64,000 bases of DNA, taken from the NCBI RefSeq assembly GCF_034350045.1, contig NZ_CP133781.1:1642001-1706000 (forward strand), read 5' to 3'. Numbering within the stretch: position 1 is the first letter of the stretch; the number at the start of each line of letters is the position of its first letter. This stretch comes from Pseudomonas sp. CCI4.2. GTDB lineage: Bacteria; Pseudomonadota; Gammaproteobacteria; Pseudomonadales; Pseudomonadaceae. A model generated the notes under the pieces. It made no database searches. It was not told the origin of the DNA and worked only from the letters and a program-made list of their open reading frames with translations. Below are positions 1-10,416 of the stretch, in pieces. Both the position numbers and the translations under genes were made by a program.

Positions 1-52
1 TTTTGCCAAACCCGACCTAATCTTTGGTGATCGGTCCCATAAGTGCTACCCC

Positions 53-1300
53 ATGAATTTCATTTTGTACGCCGTTCCATTCTTCTTTGTGTTGATCGCC
101 GTGGAGCTGCTGACTGAACGTTGGCGCAAGGTGAATACCTATCGCCTGTCGGATTCCATCAACAGCCTGAGCACTGGCGTGTTGTCCACCACCACCGGAT
201 TGCTGACCAAAGGCGTCGGCTTGATGACGTACGCCTTTGCGCTCGATCACCTGGCGCTGTTGCGGCTTTCGCCAGACAGCGTTTGGGTGTGGGTCTTCGC
301 GTTTGTGCTGTATGACCTCTGTTATTACTGGTTGCACCGAATGGGCCACGAGCGAAACGTGCTGTGGGCAGCGCATTGCGTTCATCACCAAAGCGAGGAC
401 TACAACCTCTCCACCGCATTGCGCCAGACCAGTACCGGTTTTCTGCTGAGCTGGATTTTCTACCTGCCGCTGGCACTGGTGGGCGTTCCCCTGCTGGTCT
501 TTATCAGCGTAGCAGCGCTCAATTTGCTGTATCAATTCTGGGTCCACACTCGCCATATTCCGAAGTTGGGCTGGTTGGAATGGGTGGAATGGGTGTTCGT
601 CACCCCCTCCAATCACCGCGCCCATCATGCACAGAACGCTATTTACATCGATCGCAATTACGGCGGAGTGTTCATTGTGTGGGACCGACTGTTTGGCTCG
701 TTTCAGGAGGAATTGGACAGCAATCCGCCGATTTTCGGGGTAACTACGCCGCTGGCGAGCTGGAATCCGTTATGGGCCAATCTGCAGTTTTATGCGCAAT
801 TGGCTGCCGACGCACGGCGGACTGAACAAGGCTGGGACAAGCTGCGGATCTGGTTCATGCGCACCGGCTGGCGACCGGCGGATGTCGCTGCGAAATACCC
901 GACAACCCAATCTGACTTGAGCCAATTCCGTAAATTCGAGATACCACTGAGCCCGTCGCAGCAGGTGTACATCGCTCTGCAATTCGTCGTTCATGCCGCG
1001 CTGGGCAGCTATTTGCTGAACATGGGCGACAGTTTGTCGGTACCTGCCTTGGTGTTGGGCTGGGTGTGGGTCGCGTTTGGTTTGTTTGTGTTGGGTGTTG
1101 CGCTGGAGAACCGGCCCTGGGCGATCAAGCTGGAATCTGCGCGGCTGGCACTGAACATCCCGCTGATGGGGTTAGCGCCGATGGTCGGGATGTGGTCGGT
1201 GAGTTCGTTGGGCTGGGTGGCGTTGCTGACTTATGTGTTGCTGAGCGCAATGGGGCTTTATTGCGCTCGTGGGCATTTCATTCGTCTGGCAGGTTCTTGA
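53..1300 (+). CDS. Sterol desaturase / fatty acid hydroxylase superfamily membrane protein
   Basis: A 415-residue integral membrane protein of the di-iron fatty acid hydroxylase superfamily. The three histidine clusters of the family are visible: HRMGH at residues 95-99, HCVHH at 108-112 and HRAHH at 188-192. They should bind two irons and activate oxygen for C-H hydroxylation of a lipid. Hydrophobic segments lie at about 4-20, 75-93, 120-160 and several more after residue 300. The C-terminal third is an extra membrane part beyond the catalytic core. The ATG at 53 has only a weak upstream GGT-type site. It converges on the DedA gene and the two overlap by 23 bp. The substrate cannot be told from sequence. 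Confidence 0.85.
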   Translation: MNFILYAVPFFFVLIAVELLTERWRKVNTYRLSDSINSLSTGVLSTTTGLLTKGVGLMTYAFALDHLALLRLSPDSVWVWVFAFVLYDLCYYWLHRMGHERNVLWAAHCVHHQSEDYNLSTALRQTSTGFLLSWIFYLPLALVGVPLLVFISVAALNLLYQFWVHTRHIPKLGWLEWVEWVFVTPSNHRAHHAQNAIYIDRNYGGVFIVWDRLFGSFQEELDSNPPIFGVTTPLASWNPLWANLQFYAQLAADARRTEQGWDKLRIWFMRTGWRPADVAAKYPTTQSDLSQFRKFEIPLSPSQQVYIALQFVVHAALGSYLLNMGDSLSVPALVLGWVWVAFGLFVLGVALENRPWAIKLESARLALNIPLMGLAPMVGMWSVSSLGWVALLTYVLLSAMGLYCARGHFIRLAGS

Positions 1301-1898
1301 CCTCGACCATTGCCGCGTCGCGCTTGGACGATTCCAATTCTCGGGCGATACGAGCGGCCTTGATCCGGCGTCGCAACCACAAGGCACCGCCGAGGATCAA
1401 CAGAGCGCCTAACACCCACAGTTCGTACTTCTTTACGTTGCCCAGCAAACCTTCGAGCAATGCGCCAAAGTGATAAGCGGCGGCGCCCAATGCGGCGGCC
1501 CAGACGGCGGCACCCAGCCCATTGAGCAATAAATAACGTCCTGGCGGATAACCGGACAGACCGATAGCCACCGGCATCACGGTGCGCAGTCCATACACAA
1601 AGCGAAAACTCAGCACCCAGATGTCGGGGTGTTTGCGGATGTGCTCCAGTGCCTTGTCGCCCAATAGCTGCCAGCGAGGCTTGCGTGCCAGCAACTTGCG
1701 GCCGTGCTTGCGCCCCAGGAAATACCAAAGCTGATCGCCCGCGTAGCTGCCAAAGAAGGCAACCACCACCACCAGATTGATGTCCATGTATCCGCGGAAC
1801 GCAAGGAAGCCGGCGAGGACAAGAATCGTCTCACCTTCAAAAAAGGTTCCTAGAAAGAGGGCAAAGTAGCCAAATTCCTGCAGTAGATGTTGGAGCAT
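1278..1898 (-). CDS. DedA family membrane protein
   Basis: A 206-residue DedA/SNARE-associated family protein, a polytopic inner membrane protein. Family members are linked to recycling of lipid carriers, membrane potential and drug or pH tolerance. Typical DedA features are present: an EGETILVLAG stretch near residue 20, FGSYAGDQLWYFLGR near 50, and FVYGLRTVMP near 100 with conserved Arg and Pro. Four to five hydrophobic segments are seen. The C-terminus is basic and Arg/Lys rich. The gene ends inside the 3' end of the convergent hydroxylase gene. Which DedA subgroup it belongs to, and its substrate, are not resolved. Confidence 0.9.
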   Translation of the reverse strand: MLQHLLQEFGYFALFLGTFFEGETILVLAGFLAFRGYMDINLVVVVAFFGSYAGDQLWYFLGRKHGRKLLARKPRWQLLGDKALEHIRKHPDIWVLSFRFVYGLRTVMPVAIGLSGYPPGRYLLLNGLGAAVWAAALGAAAYHFGALLEGLLGNVKKYELWVLGALLILGGALWLRRRIKAARIARELESSKRDAAMVEVKNLPDE

Positions 1899-2053
1899 TA
1901 TATGGATGCTAGCGAAATGAACGCGCAGCCTAACTCGCCGAAGCCATTCAGGAAAGTGTGGATATGTGTCTCAGCGTTAAGATTTCCTACAATAGTCATC
2001 GGCTGCGTCCCACGGTCGCAGGGTTGGCCATAGTTGTCACGCAGCGGTCATAA

Positions 2054-3118
<1,065 letters not shown>

Positions 3119-3135
3119 CCCAAACAGGAACACCC

Positions 3136-5349
3136 ATGAATACCGAAGGACTCACCGAAGCAGCTGTTCAGATCGCCGTTCAGGAGACTCAGCCTGTGGT
3201 TGAGCCGAGCATTGAAGTGGTGCCGGTCCCCGATGCGGTACTACCCGTGCCAGTTGCGCATCCTGTCGTCCAGAATCTGGACGACAGCAGCCTGTATATC
3301 CACCGCGAACTGTCGCAATTGCAGTTCAACATTCGCGTGTTGGAACAGGCACTGGACGAGTCTTACCCATTGCTGGAACGGCTGAAATTTCTGCTGATTT
3401 TCTCCAGCAACCTCGATGAGTTCTTCGAAATTCGTGTCGCAGGCTTGAAGAAGCAAATCACCTTCGCCCGCGAACAAGCAGGCGCTGATGGTTTGCAACC
3501 GCACCAGGCCTTGGCGCGGATCAGCGAATTGGTACACGGTCACGTGGACCGCCAATACGCGATTCTTAACGATATTTTGTTGCCGGAACTGGAAAAACAT
3601 CAGGTTCGCTTCATTCGTCGTCGTTACTGGACCGCCAAGCTTAAAGCCTGGGTCCGTCGCTATTTCCGTGACGAGATTGCACCGATCATCACCCCGATCG
3701 GCCTTGATCCGACACACCCGTTCCCGTTGCTGGTGAACAAAAGCCTGAACTTTATCGTTGAACTGGAGGGGGTTGATGCCTTTGGTCGCGACTCCGGTCT
3801 GGCGATTATTCCGGCGCCGCGCTTGCTCCCGCGCATTATCAAAGTGCCAGAGGATATCGGCGGCGCAGGGGATAACTATGTGTTCCTGTCGTCAATGATC
3901 CATGCGCATGCCGATGATTTGTTCCAGGGCATGAAGGTTAAGGGCTGCTATCAGTTCCGTCTGACTCGAAACGCTGACTTGGCCGTTGATACCGAAGATG
4001 TAGAAGATTTGGCCCGCGCGCTGCGTGGCGAGTTGTTCTCGCGTCGTTACGGTGATGCCGTCAGGTTGGAAGTGGCGGACACCTGCCCGAAACACTTGTC
4101 TGACTATTTGCTCAAACAGTTCAACCTGAGCGAAACCGAACTGTATCAAGTCAATGGACCGGTCAACCTCACGCGGTTGTTCAGCATTACCGGCCTGGAC
4201 AGCCACCCCGAGCTGCAATACACGCCGTTCACCCCAGCCATTCCGAAGTTGCTGCAAAACAGCGAGAACATTTTCAACGTCATCAGCAAGCAGGATATTT
4301 TACTGCTGCATCCGTTTGAGTCCTTCACGCCTGTGGTGGATTTACTGCGCCAGGCAGCTAAAGACCCGCATGTGCTCGCGGTTAGACAAACCCTGTACCG
4401 CAGCGGCGCCAACTCCGAAATCGTCGATGCCTTGGTAGATGCTGCCCGTAACGGTAAAGAAGTCACGGTGGTGATCGAACTGCGTGCCCGGTTCGATGAA
4501 GAGTCCAACCTGCAACTGGCCAGCCGTCTCCAAGCGGCAGGTGCAGTGGTAATCTACGGCGTGGTCGGGTTCAAGACCCACGCCAAGATGATGCTGATTC
4601 TGCGCCGTGAGGCCGGTGAAATTGTGCGCTATGCGCATTTAGGGACCGGCAACTACCATGCGGGTAACGCTCGTTTGTATACCGATTACAGCCTGCTGAC
4701 TTCCGACGACGCCCTGTGCGAAGACGTTGGCAAACTGTTCAGTCAGTTGATCGGCATGGGTAAAACATTGCGCATGAAGAAGCTGCTGCATGCGCCGTTT
4801 ACCCTCAAGAAAGGCATGCTCGACATGATTGCCCGAGAAACGCAGTTCGCCCTCGATGGCAAGTCGGCGCACATCATTGCCAAATTCAACTCGCTGACCG
4901 ACCCGAAGGTTATCCGTGCGTTGTACAAGGCGAGCCAATCGGGCGTGCGTATCGACTTAGTGGTTCGCGGCATGTGCTGTTTGCGGCCAGGCATCGCGGG
5001 TGTCTCGCACAACATTCAAGTGCGCTCGATCATCGGTCGCTTCCTGGAGCACACGCGGGTTTTCTACTTCCTCAATGGCGGTGAAGAGCAGATGTTCTTG
5101 TCGAGCGCCGACTGGATGGAGCGCAACCTCGACAAACGCGTCGAGACGTGCTTCCCGGTTGAGGGCAAAAAGTTGATTCTGCGGGTCAAGAAGGAGTTGG
5201 AGAGTTACCTGACGGATAACACCCACGCGTGGATTCTGCATTCAGACGGTCGCTACACACGTAGCACGCCGACCGGTAACCAGAACCCGCGCAGTGCTCA
5301 GGCGACGCTGTTGGAGCGCCTGAGCAACCCGGTACTCAGCGTACGCTGA
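3136..5349 (+). CDS. ppk: Polyphosphate kinase 1
   Basis: Builds inorganic polyphosphate from ATP and can run in reverse. The 737-residue protein has the usual PPK1 order: N domain (about 50-155), head domain, then two phospholipase-D-like catalytic domains. The phosphorylated histidine lies in GFKTHAKMM (H482) and the second catalytic histidine in [10 protein letters not shown] (H639). The first 50 residues are a Glu/Val/Pro-rich extension. The gene lies 17 bp downstream of hemB and converges on ppx, sharing 14 bp at the stop codons, so synthesis and breakdown genes sit tail to tail. Polyphosphate serves stress survival, motility and virulence in pseudomonads. Confidence 0.97.
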   Translation: MNTEGLTEAAVQIAVQETQPVVEPSIEVVPVPDAVLPVPVAHPVVQNLDDSSLYIHRELSQLQFNIRVLEQALDESYPLLERLKFLLIFSSNLDEFFEIRVAGLKKQITFAREQAGADGLQPHQALARISELVHGHVDRQYAILNDILLPELEKHQVRFIRRRYWTAKLKAWVRRYFRDEIAPIITPIGLDPTHPFPLLVNKSLNFIVELEGVDAFGRDSGLAIIPAPRLLPRIIKVPEDIGGAGDNYVFLSSMIHAHADDLFQGMKVKGCYQFRLTRNADLAVDTEDVEDLARALRGELFSRRYGDAVRLEVADTCPKHLSDYLLKQFNLSETELYQVNGPVNLTRLFSITGLDSHPELQYTPFTPAIPKLLQNSENIFNVISKQDILLLHPFESFTPVVDLLRQAAKDPHVLAVRQTLYRSGANSEIVDALVDAARNGKEVTVVIELRARFDEESNLQLASRLQAAGAVVIYGVVGFKTHAKMMLILRREAGEIVRYAHLGTGNYHAGNARLYTDYSLLTSDDALCEDVGKLFSQLIGMGKTLRMKKLLHAPFTLKKGMLDMIARETQFALDGKSAHIIAKFNSLTDPKVIRALYKASQSGVRIDLVVRGMCCLRPGIAGVSHNIQVRSIIGRFLEHTRVFYFLNGGEEQMFLSSADWMERNLDKRVETCFPVEGKKLILRVKKELESYLTDNTHAWILHSDGRYTRSTPTGNQNPRSAQATLLERLSNPVLSVR

Positions 5350-6838
5350 AGACGATACCGACTCGGGCCAGCCACTCCGCTTCCAGCGCGAAGTCGGCCT
5401 GAGTCAGTTGGTTGTTTTCGAGCCAGCCGTCCGGGAACAGTACGTCTAGGCTCTGGTCGTTGGCGTGCAGCACCACCTGTGGCATCGTTTGGGTGCCACG
5501 GATGTGGTGGAACAGAATCGCAAAGCGCAACAACACGCACAGGCGAATCAGCTTGATGCCTTCCTCGCCAAAATCGGCAAACTTGTCCTTGGGAATATTC
5601 CGGCGGTGGCCTCGCACCAGCAGCGCCAGCATTTGCTGGTCTTCGCGGGAAAAACCGGCCAAATCCGAGTGCTCGATCAAGTAAGCACCGTGCTTGTGGT
5701 AATGATAGTGAGCGATGTCCAGGCCCACTTCATGGACCTTGGCGGCCCAGCGCAATAACTCGCGATACAGTTCATCTTCCAGCCCCCACGCCACGGCCAC
5801 TTGTTCAAGTGAGTGCAACGCTTTAGCTTCAACGCGGGCCGCTTGTTCAAGATCGACGTGATAGCGCTCCATCAGCGAGCTGAGCGTACGCTCACGGACG
5901 TCCTCATGATGATGGCGGCCCATGAGGTCATAAAGTACGCCTTCACGCAGCGCGCCCTCACAGTGATCCATGCGGGTGAGTTCCAGTGCGTCGAAAATGG
6001 CCTCGAGAATCGCCAAACCTGCCGGGAAAATAGCCCGACGGTCGGGCTTGATGCCTTCGAAGTCGATTTTATCGACGTCACCCAGTTTAAACATTCGGCG
6101 TTTGAGCCAGGCCAAGCCTTCGGCATTTACTTCACCAGTGCCGTGGCCCCCGGCTTTAAGGGCCAGGCCGATCGCGCGGATGGTGCCAGACGAGCCAATG
6201 GCTTCATCCCAACTCAGGCGATGCAGTGCGTGTTCGATGCTCATGATCTCCAGACGCGCTGCGGTGTAAGCCTGTGCGTAGCGTGCTGGCGTGATTTTGC
6301 CGTCTTTGAAATACCGTTGGGTGAAGCTGACGCAGCCCATTTGCAGGCTTTCGCGCAGCAGCGGTTCGAAGCGCTGGCCGATGATGAATTCAGTGCTGCC
6401 GCCGCCGATATCAGCCACCAGCCTTTTGCCGGGCGCATCAGCCAGCGTGTGCGAGACGCCGAGGTAAATCAGGCGGGCCTCTTCACGCCCTGAGATCACC
6501 TCCACCGGGTGGCCGAGAATCTCTTCGGCCCGGCGAATGAACTCCACCCGATTACGTGCTTCACGCAGGGCGTTGGTGCCGACGATGCGGACGGCGCCGG
6601 GCTCCATGCCACTGATCAGCTGGGCAAACTGCTTGAGGCAGTCAAGGCCGCGCTGCATGGATTCTTCGGTGAGCTGACGTTCTTCAGTGATCCCTGCGGC
6701 CAACTGAACCTTCTCGCCGAGCCGCTCTAGAATGCGGATCTCGCCCAGGTTGGCTTTGGCCACGACCATGTGAAAGCTGTTGGAGCCCAAGTCGATGGCG
6801 GCGATCAAAGAATGATTTTTTCTAGGGGACAGCGGCAT
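5336..6838 (-). CDS. ppx: Exopolyphosphatase (Ppx/GppA family)
   Basis: Removes terminal phosphate from polyphosphate, opposing the neighbouring kinase. The 500-residue protein has the ASKHA fold: phosphate-1 motif AAIDLGSNS at residues 13-21, phosphate-2 motif [10 protein letters not shown] at about 142-151, and an HD-like C-terminal half of the long Ppx type. I start at the ATG at 6838, giving [10 protein letters not shown]. An in-frame upstream start at 6931 would add 31 residues of low quality and no motif. The gene converges on ppk with a 14-bp overlap. GppA-type activity on pppGpp cannot be excluded from sequence alone. Confidence 0.95.
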   Translation of the reverse strand: MPLSPRKNHSLIAAIDLGSNSFHMVVAKANLGEIRILERLGEKVQLAAGITEERQLTEESMQRGLDCLKQFAQLISGMEPGAVRIVGTNALREARNRVEFIRRAEEILGHPVEVISGREEARLIYLGVSHTLADAPGKRLVADIGGGSTEFIIGQRFEPLLRESLQMGCVSFTQRYFKDGKITPARYAQAYTAARLEIMSIEHALHRLSWDEAIGSSGTIRAIGLALKAGGHGTGEVNAEGLAWLKRRMFKLGDVDKIDFEGIKPDRRAIFPAGLAILEAIFDALELTRMDHCEGALREGVLYDLMGRHHHEDVRERTLSSLMERYHVDLEQAARVEAKALHSLEQVAVAWGLEDELYRELLRWAAKVHEVGLDIAHYHYHKHGAYLIEHSDLAGFSREDQQMLALLVRGHRRNIPKDKFADFGEEGIKLIRLCVLLRFAILFHHIRGTQTMPQVVLHANDQSLDVLFPDGWLENNQLTQADFALEAEWLARVGIVFSVR

Positions 6839-7439
6839 GATTAAAGAGTCTCGGTCGAAAACCCCGTCATCGTGCCACGATCCTTCCCCGCCGCCAACGC
6901 GAAGCGTCGTGTGGTGCCGTGTAGAAGCCAACTTGTTGGCGATAAATCAGGCAGCGCGGTTTTCCTGTACCGCGTTAATTCTCGAGCCAACCCGTTGGCT
7001 TTCCTTCAGGTAGCGCATAACCTATTGAATACAAACTAATTTTTTAGGAGCTGCCGCAGGCTGCGATAAGATTTTTCAGTGCCTACCATTTCGTGCCTGC
7101 CGACATTCTGTGTGGGAGTTGGCGCCAAGTCGTCGACAGCCGTGCTGTCGCGCTGCAAACACCGGGCATCTGTAGGCGCGCGCTTGCCCGCGATCGGCTG
7201 CGCCCGAAAAGAACTTCAGGTATGAAACCAAAAAAATTGTGCGGCAGACAGTTGCTCCTACAGCACCGTTTTTGCTGCGCGACGGACCACCGGTTTCGTG
7301 CATTTCCGATTTTTTTGCTTCTGCGATTTGTAGGATCTTGGCTGTAAGGCTTGTAGGGCGTTTCTGATTGCCCTTTTCGCCGGTTTTTTGCTGGGTTTTG
7401 GCTGATAGGGTGGCGAAATTCTAGCCAGGAGCCAGCCCC
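6839..7439. repeat. 600-bp gap with several REP-type inverted repeats
   Basis: No credible gene is seen here. The stretch holds palindromic REP-like units. One pair has GCCAACTTGTTGGC at 6926-6939 and GCCAACCCGTTGGC at 6985-6998, and shares its core with the repeat at 62570-62640. Further units are at 7045-7070 (GGAGCTGCCGCAGGCTGCG), 7109-7128 (TGTGGGAGTTGGCGCC), 7170-7195, and an inverted copy ending TTGCTCCTACAG at 7251-7262. The right end must carry the promoter of the Hcp operon, and a good ribosome site, CAGGAG, sits eight bases before the ATG at 7440. Such repeats commonly mark boundaries of inserted DNA. Confidence 0.6.
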
Positions 7440-8600
7440 ATGACCCAGTGTTTCAAAGACCACGAATGCGACACGCAGCTGTTGAACCACCCCACCAAAC
7501 CGATCGAAGAGTGCGAGACGCACAGGATCGAGTTGTACGGGGTCATGCAGGACGTCGTTGACGTGCCGTTTTTGACTTGCTCGGGAATCTGGCGAGTCTT
7601 CCAGCGCGAAGCCGAAGAAATCGTCGCCCCCGGCGGCGTCCTGATCGCCGACCCCATCGAACGCAACCGCGTGATCAACGCCGCCTATGCCCGGTTGTGG
7701 CTGCACGACAACCGCTTTCAGTGGGCCGGGCTGGCAGCCTTTGCCTCCAAGCAAGTCGGTTGCGGGTTGTTGCATGCGGCCGATATGACTGACGTCATTC
7801 AAGCTGAGCGCGACGCCAGGCAGCGCTTGATCGACTCCAATGCGGCATCGAATCCCGGTTTCCTCGGGGCTCATATTTTCAACGATACGGATCAGCAGGC
7901 ACTGGAGGATTACCGAGCCGCCCGCAGCAATAATCCCGTTCCCCTGGGCGACCTTGGCCTGGGCGGGGAACCCTCATCCTTGATGCAGCAACAGTTCCAG
8001 CACGTCTACGAAATGATGGCGCTGGGCAACACCACCTTGTTTCTGGATATCTTCCCATTGCATGCGTTTTACAAAAAGCGTGGGCTTGAGGAGCTAAGGA
8101 CTTGTCTTAAAGAGCGGGCGGGGATTTATGGTCATCCGAAGTTTCCGGTGATGTGGTTGGTGGAGCAGGAAAGGCTTCGATTTGGGCGACCACATGATGA
8201 GATCCTTGAGGCCTTCAAGGCAATAGAAAAGGGAGATATTGCCGAGAGCGTGAGGCAATTAGCGGTACATGAGCAGCTCAATATCCTCCAGCCGACCATC
8301 TACGAAGACCCACAACTTAAACTGCTACTGCGCGGTAACCATGTCTCCTACGTGACCGGTTTTCCATCGGGGGTGGCTCAAGCGATTGAGCTGACCCTGG
8401 CGAGCCAATGCCAGCCGGTCGAGGATGGACGCACCCTCGAATTCAGCAGCAACCCGTTTGCAGACTTGTCAGCTTACGAGCAGCGCATAGCCTTCGTGAT
8501 GCAAGCAGCGGAACGTTTCGATGAGATGCTGGGCGACGAAAATCGACCCTTGCTGGAACAGTCAATAAAAGATATCGCCGAAGGATCGGGTGTCCGATGA
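7440..8600 (+). CDS. DUF2515-like protein, candidate type VI secretion effector
   Basis: A 386-residue soluble protein with no signal peptide or membrane segment. The segment at about 75-113 (ERNRVINAAYARLW, then QWAGLAAFASKQVGCG) resembles what I remember of the DUF2515 family, which includes Bacillus YppC; that match is from memory. Another hydrophobic conserved-looking segment is at about 190-215 (NTTLFLDIFPLHAFYKK). The N-terminus has three cysteines (C4, C10, C25). It is the first gene of an operon that also encodes Hcp, and its stop overlaps the next start (ATGA). Position before two small membrane-anchored proteins and a secretion carrier suggests a secreted toxin, but no catalytic motif is recognised. 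Confidence 0.6.
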   Translation: MTQCFKDHECDTQLLNHPTKPIEECETHRIELYGVMQDVVDVPFLTCSGIWRVFQREAEEIVAPGGVLIADPIERNRVINAAYARLWLHDNRFQWAGLAAFASKQVGCGLLHAADMTDVIQAERDARQRLIDSNAASNPGFLGAHIFNDTDQQALEDYRAARSNNPVPLGDLGLGGEPSSLMQQQFQHVYEMMALGNTTLFLDIFPLHAFYKKRGLEELRTCLKERAGIYGHPKFPVMWLVEQERLRFGRPHDEILEAFKAIEKGDIAESVRQLAVHEQLNILQPTIYEDPQLKLLLRGNHVSYVTGFPSGVAQAIELTLASQCQPVEDGRTLEFSSNPFADLSAYEQRIAFVMQAAERFDEMLGDENRPLLEQSIKDIAEGSGVR

Positions 8601-9193
8601 AACGGCGATATTGGTTTTGCCTGGCACTACTAGCGGTATGGGGAGCCAATGTCGCGCGGTCGTTGTACGAACGGGAGATCGCCCTGGTGATAGGTGGAAC
8701 CTACGAAGACATGCGAAAGCTTTCGTCAGCCCGCTTTACTTCACCTTATCCCGGCGGGGGGATATGGCCGGCCGTACCACATTCCGACGTGCAATTACGA
8801 TTCACCGACCCGCAATATGGATTTATTACTCCAAAGAGCGCTGAGCTTTTAGTTGTATTCAAGGACAACATTATTCAGAGTTTGGTTATATCTCCGCAGA
8901 CCGAACCCTTGTTGCTCGATGATGCACTAAAAGTCGTGATGGATCTGGAAGCGCAATGGCGTCAGAGTGGTTGGGTGGGCAGTAACCAGGAAAAGAATCC
9001 AGACTTTGCCGATACACCTGAATGGCGCGCTAAGTTGCGCGATGTGAACAAGGGTGGAACCACTTATTGGCAGGCCGGTGAAAAGTATCAGGCCATGTTA
9101 GATATGGGGCGTTTCAAGTACGATAAATATCCTAACGAAGAGCGTTATAAGATAGTTCTAAATGTTGCCAAGCCTTGGTTGCCTTTCCCATGA
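8597..9193 (+). CDS. Membrane-anchored protein of unknown function, tandem paralogue 1 (possible immunity protein)
   Basis: A 198-residue protein with one N-terminal hydrophobic segment (about residues 5-20) followed by a soluble domain that would lie in the periplasm. There is no lipobox. It starts inside the stop of the preceding gene (ATGA) and its own stop overlaps the start of its paralogue in the same way. The domain begins YEREIALVIGGTYE and contains FTSPYPGGGIWPAVPHSDV. The stretch 8723-8880 is almost identical in DNA to 9316-9473, so the pair is a tandem duplication. A membrane-anchored partner next to a possible effector fits an immunity role. That is inference from context only; I do not recognise the family. 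Confidence 0.6.
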   Translation: MKRRYWFCLALLAVWGANVARSLYEREIALVIGGTYEDMRKLSSARFTSPYPGGGIWPAVPHSDVQLRFTDPQYGFITPKSAELLVVFKDNIIQSLVISPQTEPLLLDDALKVVMDLEAQWRQSGWVGSNQEKNPDFADTPEWRAKLRDVNKGGTTYWQAGEKYQAMLDMGRFKYDKYPNEERYKIVLNVAKPWLPFP

Positions 9194-9894
9194 GCTGGTG
9201 TCGTTGGGCCTTACTTATAGTTGTGGCGCTATTAGCCGCATACGTTTTGCGTTCATGGTACGAGCGAGAGATCGCCTTGGTGATAGGTGGAACCTACGAG
9301 GAGATGCGACAACAGTCGTCAGCCCGCTTTACTTCACCTTATCCCGGTGGGGGGATATGGCCGGCCGTACCACATTCCGACGTGCAATTACGATTCACCG
9401 ACCCGCAATTTGGATTTATTACTCCAAAGAGCGCTGAACTTTTAGTTGTATTCAAGGACGACATTGTTCAGAGCCTAACTATACATCCGCACATTGAACC
9501 GTTATTGCTCGATGATGCATTGAAGGTTGTCTTGGAACTTCAGGACCAATGGCGACGCGGCGGGTGGATAGATAGAAATCACAAAAAATATCCACCCTTT
9601 GCCGACACGCCCCAATGGCGTGCTCGATTGCGCGATGCCAACAAGGGAGGCACAACTTATTGGTATGCCGGCGACAAGTATCAGGCCACGCTCACAGTGC
9701 ATCGTTTTGAAGACCGCAAACACCCCGAAGAAGAGCGCTATAAGATCACCCTTGAAGTTGCCAAGCCTTGGACCCCTTACCCCTTACCCATGACTCGGCC
9801 TCATTGGCGCTACCTAATAGATTCAACTGAATTTGTCACAGTCAATTGGCAAGTTTCACCTCAACTAACCCAATCTAAAAATAAATCTGTCTAG
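9190..9894 (+). CDS. Membrane-anchored protein of unknown function, tandem paralogue 2 (possible immunity protein)
   Basis: A 234-residue paralogue of the preceding gene. I chose the ATG at 9190, which overlaps the upstream TGA as ATGA; a TTG at 9175 is also in frame. The N-terminus (MSWCRWALLIVVALLAAYVL) is a clear membrane anchor or uncleaved signal. The rest of the domain follows paralogue 1 to about residue 200, and then a C-terminal extension of about 35 residues (RPHWRYLIDSTEF onwards) is unique to this copy. The first 100 residues are nearly the same in both copies while the C-terminal halves have diverged. It ends 15 bp before the Hcp gene, which has its own strong ribosome site. Confidence 0.6.
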   Translation: MSWCRWALLIVVALLAAYVLRSWYEREIALVIGGTYEEMRQQSSARFTSPYPGGGIWPAVPHSDVQLRFTDPQFGFITPKSAELLVVFKDDIVQSLTIHPHIEPLLLDDALKVVLELQDQWRRGGWIDRNHKKYPPFADTPQWRARLRDANKGGTTYWYAGDKYQATLTVHRFEDRKHPEEERYKITLEVAKPWTPYPLPMTRPHWRYLIDSTEFVTVNWQVSPQLTQSKNKSV

Positions 9895-9909
9895 CCAAGG
9901 AGTACCCCC

Positions 9910-10416
9910 ATGTCCATGCCGACCTACTTAACCATTATCGGCGAAAAACAAAAATTGATTACTGGAGGCTGTTCGTCGTTAGAATCAATTGGCAATAACT
10001 ACCAGCTCGGACGAGAAGATCAAATTCTTGTGGAGTCATTTGATCAACATTTTGGTCGTCCCCAAGGGGCGCAATCCGGCCATCGGGTTCATGGGCCTTT
10101 CATCATTACCAAGATGCTCGACAAGTCGACCCCGTTACTGTTCGAAGCGTGGCGCACGGGTGAAACACTTAGCCTATGCACATTGGATTGGTATCGAGTT
10201 TCACCCGGCGGCTTTCAAGAACACTATTTCACCATGGTATACACAGACGCCCTCATTACCGATATTCATATTTCAATGCCGCGTTGGCGCGATCCTGCAG
10301 TGGCTCATATCACTCCCTTGGAAACTGTTACGTTTACGTATCGGACCATCGCCTCGACTCATGAAACCTGTGGAACGATGGGTTCCGACTACTGGGATGA
10401 GGGGACTTCGGCATGA
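9910..10416 (+). CDS. hcp: Type VI secretion system tube protein Hcp
   Basis: A 168-residue Hcp-family protein, the hexameric ring that stacks into the type VI secretion tube and can carry small effectors in its lumen. Family features include the N-terminal YLTIIGEKQ, the central HGPFIITKMLDKSTPLLFEA, and a beta strand region containing FTMVYTDALITDIHIS, and the length is typical. There is no C-terminal toxin extension. It has a strong ribosome site (AGGAG, seven bases before the ATG) and its stop overlaps the next start (ATGA). No core type VI genes are in the window, so this is an orphan hcp module that would depend on an apparatus encoded elsewhere. Confidence 0.88.
   Translation: MSMPTYLTIIGEKQKLITGGCSSLESIGNNYQLGREDQILVESFDQHFGRPQGAQSGHRVHGPFIITKMLDKSTPLLFEAWRTGETLSLCTLDWYRVSPGGFQEHYFTMVYTDALITDIHISMPRWRDPAVAHITPLETVTFTYRTIASTHETCGTMGSDYWDEGTSA

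Noticed and set aside
7093..7347. 84-codon frame upstream of the Hcp operon
   Set aside because: Built mostly from REP-type repeat sequence, with no ribosome site.
8597..9193. Lipoprotein call for the Hcp-linked paralogues
   Set aside because: No Cys of lipobox type follows the hydrophobic segment in either copy, so they are better read as single-pass membrane proteins.
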